Below, piece after piece: positions 7,305 to 14,500 of a stretch of DNA of 18,132 bases. This DNA comes from CAZUMH01 sp964621645 (GTDB lineage: Bacteria; Zhuqueibacterota; QNDG01; JAGLOF01). The notes beneath the pieces are model-generated. The model saw nothing but the letters and a program-made list of their open reading frames with translations. It did no database searches and had not been told where the DNA came from. Position 1 is the first letter of the stretch; each line of letters starts with the position of its first letter. A program made the translations under genes and the position numbers. Where the stretch lies: positions 1 to 18,132 of the forward strand of contig CAZUMH010000072.1 of assembly GCA_964621645.1 (NCBI GenBank). The letters are read 5' to 3'.

Positions 7305-8066
7305 CTACTTGACTACCACTTCAAAAAGAACCCGCATGTTGGCCATCGCTTCCTTTGAGTGAATGTCATCCGGTGCCACTTCATATAATGCCGGTTTTGT
7401 TCTGCCATACCCGATTGTCGTGATTCTTTCCGGCGCAATCCCTTTTTCGATCAGATAGTCCCTGACCGCATTGGCTCTTTGTTCGCTGATTTTTTGATTG
7501 ACCTCTTCTGAACCTTTGGCAGAAGTGTATCCCGCCATACGAACATTTATTTTGGGATTTTCTTTCAAGACCTGCACATCCTTATCCAGCAGCGTCTTAG
7601 CTTCCCGGGAAAGGGTAGACTGATCGAAATTGAAATGCGTGTCCCCAAAAACAATTAACTTCTCATCAACTTGTGGATCAAGCACAAGCATCATGACCTT
7701 CAATTCGGACAGGCTCTTTTCAGATAGTTCTGTCTTGGGGTTTTTCTTGAAGAGCATAATCAACAAAATCACTACGATAACGCACAATATTCCAACAATA
7801 ATAAGAAGAATGTCCTTGATATGCTTATTGCGCTTTGTTTCCATATTTTCTTCATTTACCTCTTTCCGCATTTCTTTATTACCTTTATTACCTCCTTTTT
7901 TAAATAGTAAATTACGCTTCCATCCGTTACGATGCGCATTCCCTTCACAATCGGCTTTATTCGAATAGCCTTGTGACGAGGCTCCGACGATATTGCCGTT
8001 CGGGGCAGTGCGCCGCCAACGCCATTGTTCTTCGGCGTCTTTGTAAATTTCCCATTTATCGGTCAT
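7305..8066 (-). CDS. DUF1508 - transmembrane - OmpA C-terminal domain fusion
   Basis: Residues 1-50 are a DUF1508 (YegP-like) domain, WEIYKDAEEQWRWRRTAPNG through the GWK end. They are nearly identical to the separate protein encoded at 8322-8477. A Lys/Gly/Asn-rich linker (51-80) and one membrane segment (about 85-106) follow, then an OmpA-type peptidoglycan-associating domain (about 136-252) with FNFDQSTL, SEQRANAVRDYLIEKGI and GYGRTKP. Where most OmpA domains have GHTD, this one has GYTS, so the aspartate that usually contacts the peptide stem is absent, while the later Arg of SEQRA is kept. The ribosome binding site is AAAGGTGG, worse than the AAAGGAGG of the intact copy. Internal ATGs at 7871 and 7844 could start a protein without DUF1508. 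The fusion probably arose by duplication. With a cytoplasmic N-terminus, the OmpA part would face the periplasm. Confidence 0.85.
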   Translation of the reverse strand: MTDKWEIYKDAEEQWRWRRTAPNGNIVGASSQGYSNKADCEGNAHRNGWKRNLLFKKGGNKGNKEMRKEVNEENMETKRNKHIKDILLIIVGILCVIVVILLIMLFKKNPKTELSEKSLSELKVMMLVLDPQVDEKLIVFGDTHFNFDQSTLSREAKTLLDKDVQVLKENPKINVRMAGYTSAKGSEEVNQKISEQRANAVRDYLIEKGIAPERITTIGYGRTKPALYEVAPDDIHSKEAMANMRVLFEVVVK

Positions 8067-8074
8067 ATTTTATT

Positions 8075-8084
8075 CACCACCTTT
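8075..8084 (-). promoter_or_regulatory. Weakened Shine-Dalgarno of the DUF1508-OmpA fusion
   Basis: On the minus strand this reads AAAGGTGGTG, while the paralogous site of the intact DUF1508 gene (8486-8495) reads AAAGGAGGTG. One A-to-T change breaks the GGAGG core. The spacing to the ATG is the same. Translation of the fusion from this start is expected to be weaker than that of the stand-alone protein. Confidence 0.6.
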
Positions 8085-8106
8085 AATAGTTTTGTTTTTG
8101 ATCTCG

Positions 8107-8215
8107 TTATACTTTCTCAATCACTTGATGTATTTCCGCCTGTGTTTTTCCAGGCTTCTTCTGCACTCTTTCTAAGAATTTTTCTTTCTTCCGCGCAGAG
8201 CCGATCATTGTCTGA
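8107..8215 (-). pseudogene. CsbD-like 3' fragment, frameshifted
   Basis: The end reads LERVQKKPGKTQAEIHQVIEKV, split by one residue from the GRLQQKLGKTQAEIHQLIEKV end of the intact CsbD at 8519. Further upstream the similarity continues (SDNDRLCAEE against TDDDLLYTEG) but in a different frame, with several bases missing near 8180-8195. Beyond about 8215 there is no similarity, so the first third of the gene is gone and no start remains. It is the second copy of the csbD-DUF1508 unit and is not functional. Confidence 0.75.
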
Positions 8216-8230
8216 AGGGCTGCCGTACTG

Positions 8231-8264
8231 TGCTGCCGCCTCCGGGTAGACCGGAGGCAGCAGC
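8231..8264. repeat. GC-rich inverted repeat at the edge of the broken CsbD copy
   Basis: The arms tgctgccgcctccgg (8231-8245) and ccggaggcagcagc (8251-8264) pair over about 14 bases with one G/T-type mismatch around a five-base loop. No T-run follows on the minus strand, so it is not a classical terminator. It lies in about 105 bp (8216-8321) that separates the intact DUF1508 gene from the CsbD fragment and has no counterpart in the other repeat copy. It may be a REP-like element or an insertion remnant; otherwise I see nothing in this gap. Confidence 0.5.
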
Positions 8265-8321
8265 TTGCTCCATATCCGCGCTTCCCCGCTTTCGGTAGAA
8301 CGCATACGGAGAAGTTGGCGA

Positions 8322-8477
8322 TTAACCCTTCCAACCGTTACGATGCGCATTCCCTTCACAATCGGCTTTATTCGAATAGCCTTGTGACGAGGATCCGACG
8401 ATATTGCCGTTCGGGGCAGTACGCCGCCAACGCCATTGTTCTTCGGCGTCTTTGTAAATTTCCCATTTATCGTTCAT
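8322..8477 (-). CDS. DUF1508 (YegP-like) small protein (51 aa)
   Basis: A 51-codon frame starts at the ATG at 8475-8477 with AAAGGAGGTG about 9 bp upstream, one of the best ribosome binding sites here, and ends with TAA at 8322-8324. The product reads MNDKWEIYKDAEEQWRWRRT, then PNGNIVGSSSQGYSNKADC and ends GNAHRNGWKG. It is a single DUF1508 repeat: a compact beta-beta-beta-alpha domain with the W-x-W-R strand, NGxIV turn and GYSxKxxC element. Such domains occur in bacteria and haloarchaea and lack a defined biochemical role. It follows csbD by 41 bp. The nearly identical domain at the N-terminus of the fusion gene (7305-8066) shows it is the source or sister of that copy. Confidence 0.85.
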   Translation of the reverse strand: MNDKWEIYKDAEEQWRWRRTAPNGNIVGSSSQGYSNKADCEGNAHRNGWKG

Positions 8478-8627
8478 ATTTTATTCACCTCCTTTAATGA
8501 GTTTTGTTTTTGATCCCGTTATACTTTCTCAATCAGTTGATGTATTTCCGCCTGTGTTTTCCCAAGCTTCTGCTGCAGTCTGCCCAACAATTCTTCTTCT
8601 TTACCTTCTGTATAGAGCAAATCATCG
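8328..8627 (-). repeat. Tandem duplication, copy B (intact)
   Basis: This is the partner of 7917-8215. It holds the intact DUF1508 gene, the 41-bp gap with a full AAAGGAGGTG site, and the 3' part of the intact csbD gene. The high similarity extends through the gap, which shows that a block of DNA was duplicated rather than a domain. Confidence 0.9.
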
Positions 8628-8704
8628 TCTGTCAGGTTGGCAAATTTTTGTTTGAGCTTACCCGAGACCTCATTCCAGTTCCCCTTCATGTTGAGCTTGT
8701 TCAT
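8519..8704 (-). CDS. CsbD-family stress protein
   Basis: This 61-residue protein has the CsbD signature. It starts MNKLNMKGNWNEVSGKLKQK, then has FANLTDDDLLYTEGKEEELL and ends QQKLGKTQAEIHQLIEKV. The family is a small four-helix fold. Members are induced by general stress in many bacteria (CsbD of Bacillus subtilis is under sigma-B) and the biochemical role is unknown. It is cytoplasmic, full length, and has GGAGG 6 bp before the ATG. It begins 64 bp after the end of the 213-residue beta-barrel gene and precedes DUF1508. A broken second copy lies at 8107-8215. Confidence 0.9.
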   Translation of the reverse strand: MNKLNMKGNWNEVSGKLKQKFANLTDDDLLYTEGKEEELLGRLQQKLGKTQAEIHQLIEKV

Positions 8705-8768
8705 TTAAACCCTCCATATTTTCAATCCACAGCCGGCTTTCCGTCAAAAATTGTTCGTCCACTCGCCG

Positions 8769-9410
8769 TCAGCGGATGTAATACTCGAGGCCGGCGCCAA
8801 TATAGTGAGACGAGTTGTCGTTGATCGCGATTCCGAACTCTGCGACCAGATCGATCGTGTCGGACAGGCTGTACTCGATTCCGGGTACGAGGTGCAATCT
8901 CGTGAATGAAGCGTCAACCCCCGGCGGGGCATCCTGGATAGACTCGAACGAGGCATCCAGAGATCCGCACAGCTCCAGGTTGTCGGTCACGTGCCCGCTG
9001 AACTGCGGCGTAATCTCGAACCCCCTGGTGTCGTAATTATTATCCTTCCCGGACAGCATGTGGAAGCCTCCTGTCAGCGAGAAATCAATAGGGAATTCTT
9101 TACCTTTACCTCTGAGAATCCAGTACTCGCCATCAATGCCGAAAACAGTGCCTTGATTGAATAAGCCCAGCTTGGCTTCGACGTCAAAATTTTTAGTGAA
9201 TGCATACCCCACGCGGGCCGCCAACCCGGTTGTGTTATCTGCTCCGTCCTTGCCTAATATCATGATCGGGGCAGCCATAAGCTTGAATGTGCCGCGATCC
9301 ATCGTTTCAGCTGACTGCAGAATACCGATGTACTGAGCCGCGGCCGGCAGCGCGTAACCCAGGATTAACGCTGCAACAAAAACGGTCCGAATGATTCGTA
9401 AAATTTTCAT
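8769..9410 (-). CDS. Outer-membrane beta-barrel protein (213 aa)
   Basis: A clear signal peptide (MKILRIIRTVFVAALILGYA, cleavage likely after the AAA at residues 23-25) leads into a beta-rich mature part. This has repeated amphipathic strands: GTFKLMAAPIMILG, GLAARVGYAFTKNFDVEAKL, LHLVPGIEYSLSDTIDLVAE and a final strand HYIGAGLEYYIR. The ending in an aromatic-hydrophobic strand fits an outer-membrane barrel. I do not recognise a specific family. AAGGAG stands 9 bp before the ATG. It is the first gene of the island block in transcription order, so the promoter for the block probably lies in 9411-9530. Confidence 0.75.
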   Translation of the reverse strand: MKILRIIRTVFVAALILGYALPAAAQYIGILQSAETMDRGTFKLMAAPIMILGKDGADNTTGLAARVGYAFTKNFDVEAKLGLFNQGTVFGIDGEYWILRGKGKEFPIDFSLTGGFHMLSGKDNNYDTRGFEITPQFSGHVTDNLELCGSLDASFESIQDAPPGVDASFTRLHLVPGIEYSLSDTIDLVAEFGIAINDNSSHYIGAGLEYYIR

Positions 9411-9453
9411 ATCGTATTTCTCCTTAGTTAATAATGAATAAACCCGGTTTCTT

Positions 9454-9471
9454 CAAATGGTAAACCATTTG
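9454..9471. promoter_or_regulatory. Palindrome upstream of the beta-barrel gene
   Basis: CAAATGG (9454-9460), four bases TAAA, then CCATTTG (9465-9471) form a perfect inverted repeat 44-61 bp upstream of the ATG of the 213-residue gene, in AT-rich DNA. Position and symmetry suit a regulator binding site. No convincing -35/-10 pair could be fixed by eye, so the promoter itself is not called. Confidence 0.35.
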
Positions 9472-9522
9472 ATAAAACAAAATTTTTCAAATCCGACCAT
9501 AAAACAATCGCCCAAAGGGATG

Positions 9523-9543
9523 AAAAAGGAGCTGGTCCTTTTT
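9523..9543 (-). terminator. Probable bidirectional terminator after the tamA-like gene
   Basis: AAAAAGGA (9523-9530), loop gctgg, TCCTTTTT (9536-9543) form an eight-base-pair hairpin with a T-run on both strands. It lies about 157 bp past the stop of the Omp85 gene and before the island block. The stem is AT-rich and weak, so read-through is possible. Between it and 9700 I see nothing convincing. Confidence 0.5.
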
Positions 9544-9699
9544 GGCTATCACATAGTCATCCTTAGCCATGAGGGAACAAACCTTCGAAACCCTGATTAC
9601 GGGAGATAGGGATGTGTTGCATATCAACGCACCTTATCATTTATGAAACAAAATCCGGAAATCCCTCCGCGTACATTGATGAACAGATCGGGTTAGCGA

Positions 9700-11571
9700 T
9701 TAAAACGGTTCACCGATACTGAAGGAAAATCCACTTTTACCCCTGGTGGGGCCGTTGAGCCGGAAGCCGAGATCCAGGCTCATAATCCCGACGGGCGTGC
9801 GGATGCGAATGCCGGGTCCTGCCGTCCAGCGAAGGTCATGCACGGCAAATTGCGACTTTGATGTCCACACATAGCCGGCGTCGGCAAATCCGGCGATCTT
9901 CAGCCAATTCGCCACTGCCAATCGAAGTTCAAGAACGTTTAATACCAGAGCCATCCTGCCGCCGACGGCATCGCCGACACCGCCCGGAGCATACCCGCGT
10001 ACCGGCCTGACTCTTTCATCCCCCGCGTAAAACAGTTCCTGGGGGGGAACCACCGCCTTATCCACACCGTAACCGTCCACGTAACCGGCCGTTACGGCGG
10101 CTGCGGCATTTAAAAAATGCGAAACCGGAAAATATCCCCGCAAGTCTATTATGAATTTATAAAAATGATTTGTCCCGGTGCCGATCAATCCCGCCAATTC
10201 CGCATCAGAGGTGACCAGCAGACCTTTTGCCGGATCGAAAATGTTGTCCCGGAGATCCAGTGTAAATCCGGCGCCAAAGCTCTGGGTATTGTTGTTGTGA
10301 ATCATCCGCGACAGCCCGGACAACTGGGGCTTTATCACCACGCCGTTTACCCATTCAAATGAGGTAAATAGCCGGTAGCCGAGGTTCCGGGGGGTTTTTC
10401 CAAAAATGGACAGCGTCATTCCGCTCAGATTCCCGGTAAAGGTAACCTCATTGTGGTGTTCGCCGTACACGTTTATTTCGGCCGTCGGCTGCAGCATTAA
10501 TATCCAGGGCACGGTGTAATGCAGATGCAGGCTTTGGATAAGCCGGTTGTATTTTCCGACAAGGCCGATGGTCCTGCCCAAACCCAGCACGTTGCCGTAG
10601 GATGTCTGCAGCGATAACCGCATCCCTTCGTAGGTGCCATAGCCGACCCCGCCCTGGACCCTGAAAAAATCCGCTTCCTCAATATGAATAAGCACCGGCA
10701 GCGAAACCGGGCCGGCCATCTGCCGCTGCAATGACGAGTCGGCCACCGGCGCCGTAATATTCACATATTTGAACATGCCTGTTTCCAACATTCGACGCAC
10801 CGACAGTTGGATTTGCCGGGCCGTCAGGGTGTCACCCTGATGAAACGTCAGCCCCTGTTTCACGATGACCTCACGCAGCCCTTTTGCGCCTTTTACCTCC
10901 AGAGGGCCGGCCTTTACCAGCGGCCCCTGATCGACGAAAAAGGTGATGGATGCAGTGTGCGCGATAAAATCCACTCCGTCGGTTCTGTCCACAGCGCACA
11001 ACGGGTAACCGCGGGCGGCTATGCCGTCGCGGATCAGCTGCTCATCATACGAAAGCCTTATCGCCGAATAGGGCGTAAGCGGTTTGGCCTGGATGAAGCG
11101 TTTGATTTCCGCTTCCCCGAACACGGTGTTCCCCTTGATTGCCACCGAATCGATAAGGGTTTGCGGTCCTTCATTGATGATAATATCGACCGTCACCATG
11201 CGCGACGACGGATCTCTCAGGATTTCACCCGCCTTTATCTGAATGTCGAGAAAGCCTCTGTAGCGATATAAGAATGCGATGGCATCGATGTCAGCGCTTA
11301 ATAGAGATCGCGAAAATTTTATCTTATGGAAGAGGCGGCTCGGCTTTGTATCCATCCCGTCGAGAAGTTCCGAGGAGGATATTGACGCATTGCCGGTGAA
11401 ATTGACGGACTTGACGAGCCAATACCGCATCCTGCCGCGTTTTTCTGCGGCAGAGGCGCAGGCCGATGCACCGAAGGTCACGACAATAATCATCAGCCAC
11501 TGCAGTAGGGGGAAGGGGCGCCTGAGTCTGATACGCGTTTGTTTTAAATCGACGATTCGAATGTCCGTCAT
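9700..11571 (-). CDS. Omp85-superfamily outer-membrane assembly protein (TamA/BamA-like)
   Basis: This 623-residue protein has an N-terminal hydrophobic export segment (about 20-42) and then three POTRA-like repeats, at about 51-135, 136-215 and 218-300. The second begins with a typical IDSVAIKGNTVFGEAEIKR. A C-terminal beta-barrel spans about 303-623. The Omp85 family RGY motif lies at 525-527 inside VRPVRGYAPGGVGD, and GFADAGYVW (561-569) and the GPGIRIRTPVG segment match the last barrel strands. Three POTRA domains fit TamA-type proteins better than five-POTRA BamA. TamA inserts outer-membrane proteins together with TamB. The gene starts 21 bp after the tamB-like stop, with AGGA 9 bp before the ATG. 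The export signal is set 20 residues in, so a later start is possible, but no better one is visible. Confidence 0.9.
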   Translation of the reverse strand: MTDIRIVDLKQTRIRLRRPFPLLQWLMIIVVTFGASACASAAEKRGRMRYWLVKSVNFTGNASISSSELLDGMDTKPSRLFHKIKFSRSLLSADIDAIAFLYRYRGFLDIQIKAGEILRDPSSRMVTVDIIINEGPQTLIDSVAIKGNTVFGEAEIKRFIQAKPLTPYSAIRLSYDEQLIRDGIAARGYPLCAVDRTDGVDFIAHTASITFFVDQGPLVKAGPLEVKGAKGLREVIVKQGLTFHQGDTLTARQIQLSVRRMLETGMFKYVNITAPVADSSLQRQMAGPVSLPVLIHIEEADFFRVQGGVGYGTYEGMRLSLQTSYGNVLGLGRTIGLVGKYNRLIQSLHLHYTVPWILMLQPTAEINVYGEHHNEVTFTGNLSGMTLSIFGKTPRNLGYRLFTSFEWVNGVVIKPQLSGLSRMIHNNNTQSFGAGFTLDLRDNIFDPAKGLLVTSDAELAGLIGTGTNHFYKFIIDLRGYFPVSHFLNAAAAVTAGYVDGYGVDKAVVPPQELFYAGDERVRPVRGYAPGGVGDAVGGRMALVLNVLELRLAVANWLKIAGFADAGYVWTSKSQFAVHDLRWTAGPGIRIRTPVGIMSLDLGFRLNGPTRGKSGFSFSIGEPF

Positions 11572-11592
11572 GATTCGCTGTCCTGATATTTG

Positions 11593-14500
11593 TCAATGAC
11601 TGTAGCGGAACTTCAGATCGATACCGCTCTGGGTCCGCCGGTCAGTCTCGGCTTCGATATACAAAAACGGCAGGAGCCGGTATGAAACCAGAATCATTTG
11701 CTGGCTGAGCGTGGATAAACCCGTCTTGTAATTCACGACAACCCGGGATGATACCTGTTTGGTGACCGAAAGCTGCGGTCCTTCGGAAGAAGGACCAAAA
11801 ATATTTCCGTAGATGTTAATACTTTCCACATTGAGAAACCGCGCCAGTTTGCGGATACCGAATCCGGCGAGCTGCTGGCTCACCAAGGAGCCTGTCAGCG
11901 GACCGAGGTCGGTTCCCATACCCATCTGGATCGAGCCGAATGTCATTAAAGAGATGATTTGCTGTTGCGGAAGCGACGGAACGGAGGACAATGTGATTGC
12001 CGGATTGGAAAGATCACCATTGATAAGGAGCGTTATTTCGTAATCCTCTTTTCCTCCCTGAGGTGGATACCAGGAAACCGCTGATGTGGCCGTGACATCG
12101 AGTGACGGATTGATCCTCTGCGGATCGAACTGCCTGATCGTGCCCTGCGTCACGGTGAATTTTCTGTCGAGATAATAGATGAAACCGTTCAGAATCTGAA
12201 ACTGGCCGGCAATTGAAGGATTGTCCGGTCTGCCCGCAACCATCACTGTTCCATCAATGTGCATGATACCCAGATTCGAGTCAAAGGTCAGATAGCTGTT
12301 TAAATTCACCGCGATGCGCATGACTACTTTATTATACAGGGGATTTGGCGGCCGTTGAGGCTGCTGAGCCTTCCTTTTAATCTGTTCGCCCAAGTTGATA
12401 AGGGAGAAATCCTGTGTAAAACGCGTATCCGACAGCAGCGCATCCACTTTGATGGTGACCAACGAATCCTTCGTAAAATGAATATCCGCGGTCTGAATAC
12501 CGAGATCAAGATTTTCAGTGCACCCGTCGAGACGAACATCACTGAGTTTTATGACACTCTGGGCGGTTAGTACGCCCTTTGCGTCAAGCTCCGCCCGACC
12601 GCTTCCCGAGATGCGTCCGCCGCCCCAGTCGGCCTTTAGCCGGCGCAGGATGATCGAATCGTTTTCAAAATCAATATCCACAGACAGAGGCCCGAGCGGC
12701 CGATCACATTCATACAGATCACATTCTCCATTCCGGAGCGAAAGAGTCCCTGCCGCCTGCCGGGCGCCCTGGGCTGTCGTTTCGACAACCACTCTTCCCG
12801 ATATCGCGCCTTTGTTAATCGTCACGGGATCGGGCATTAGAAGCTGCGTAATGCTGAAAGGCATTGCGGTGAACGTTGCCGAAATACGAGAGTTTTTGTC
12901 AAAGGAAAAACCGTTTTTCAAGGTAACCGGAACCATGGCACTTATATCCGCTCCGCCTCCGCTGCCGGTCAAACGCAGTGTGTCCAATTTCAATACATCG
13001 TTGACCATCGATCCGCTGCTTGAATAGGAGGTGATGAGGCTGCCCGAAGAATTAATTGAATCTCCGTTCAAGGTAAAATAGGCCTCGGGTCTCACAAGCG
13101 GACCATCGATGCGCAGATCGAGAACCGCCCGCCCGGCTTTGATTCTTTTCCTCCTCACCGTCAATTTATGATTTACAATGTGTGTGCGGCACGAAAGCTC
13201 CCATTCGTCATCGACTTTGACTAACGTGCCGTGAATACTGATTGTCCCCAGCGATTGAACCGATGGAGCGAAAAAATGGATCAAACTCCCATAGGCCACC
13301 GAGTCGCCGCTTGCCGTGACGACCGACCCGTCAGGCAAGAAGTCAATTCCCCTTGTCAATTCATGCAGGTTTAAGGGCAAATGGGCGGTGATGGTGAGCG
13401 GTATCGCAGATCCTTTTTGAACGCCATTAACCGTTGCGGTCGCAATGCTGTTGGCAAATGCGAGTTCACCGGTCATGGTGAAGCCGGGATCTCTGGAGTT
13501 TTCGTGATCATAAGAAAAATTCAGCTGTATATCAGGTTTTTCGGTGGTCCCTGTCATCGTTCCATGGACGCCGAGGGATCCCTGTAACCGCAGTGCCTGG
13601 GGAAACCAGGGCGTCATGACCACAGGATTGAGATCCTCTAATACCACCGATGCCTCGACTGACTTATTGACGATTCGCGCTTTCGCCGAGAACGTTCCTG
13701 CCGCATGATTGTCTAATGTTAATTTACTGTCCGTATTCATCGATATATCGCGCATCGTCCAGGAAACCATGCCGTTACTTAAAAAGACGGATTCGCCGCG
13801 CTTGACGGTAAGCGATTGCCATCGCAGGTTTTGATCGGCGTATCGGCAGTATGCAAAAACGGTGTCGGCCTGGTACCGGCCATAGGAGCATCTGGATATC
13901 TGGAGATCGCCGCTGATACGCAGGGAATCGAGACGTCCGCTCACACCCGCTTGTACCCATGCTTTCCCGTTGAATTCGCCGGGCACCAATCCCCGCAGAG
14001 CGCTTGCCATCGAGCCGTTTGCCGCGATATAGGATGAATCGATACCCAGAAGTTTGTCTCGCAGGATCAATCGGCCCCACAACTTCGAAACCTGGACATT
14101 CCGCCAGTACAGATCGGTGCTTTGGATGGTCGCGGAAATGGCCGGATTGCCAATGGTCCCGCTTATAAGGGCATCGGCGGTAATCGATCCGCGGACACTT
14201 TCTTTTGAATAAACAGACAGTATTCGTGCAATATTATCCGCCTGAACATGGAACGAACCGTCAATCCCTCCGCGATCGGTATACCGGCCATTTCCTTTGA
14301 CCTCACAGTCAGGCTTCATTGTTGCATCCAGGTTCCACCAGTTTCCGGCGAGCCGTATCGTCATGTTCACCGGGCTTGCTGCGGTTGGGTTCGATACATT
14401 TCGGAGGTCCGCTGACAGGGTGTCGGGGAGGTATCGAAGACCTGAGCCGGAGGCGTAAAATTCTGCGCCGGAAAGGGACACCGGCCGATACCATTCCTGT

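Larger units (their letters stand above)
7917..8215 (-). repeat. Tandem duplication, copy A (degenerate)
   Basis: This segment repeats 8328-8627 at a spacing of about 412 bp. In the first 250 bp or so I count about a dozen differences by eye; similarity then falls off through the CsbD portion and ends near 8215. It carries the DUF1508 domain of the fusion gene, the gap before it, and a CsbD 3' fragment. Confidence 0.9.

Noticed and set aside
7871..7900. Short AATAAAGG-type direct repeat in the linker as a CRISPR or VNTR
   Set aside because: Only two imperfect copies, next to the remnant ribosome binding site; too few to be an array.
8107..8359. Two overlapping 75- and 80-codon minus frames as genes
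   Set aside because: Each holds only part of a CsbD similarity, in different phases, joined to unrelated sequence from the gap; they are pieces of a broken copy.
9570..9647. Plus-strand 25-codon frame between the two blocks
   Set aside because: No ribosome binding site and no recognisable feature; short enough to be chance.
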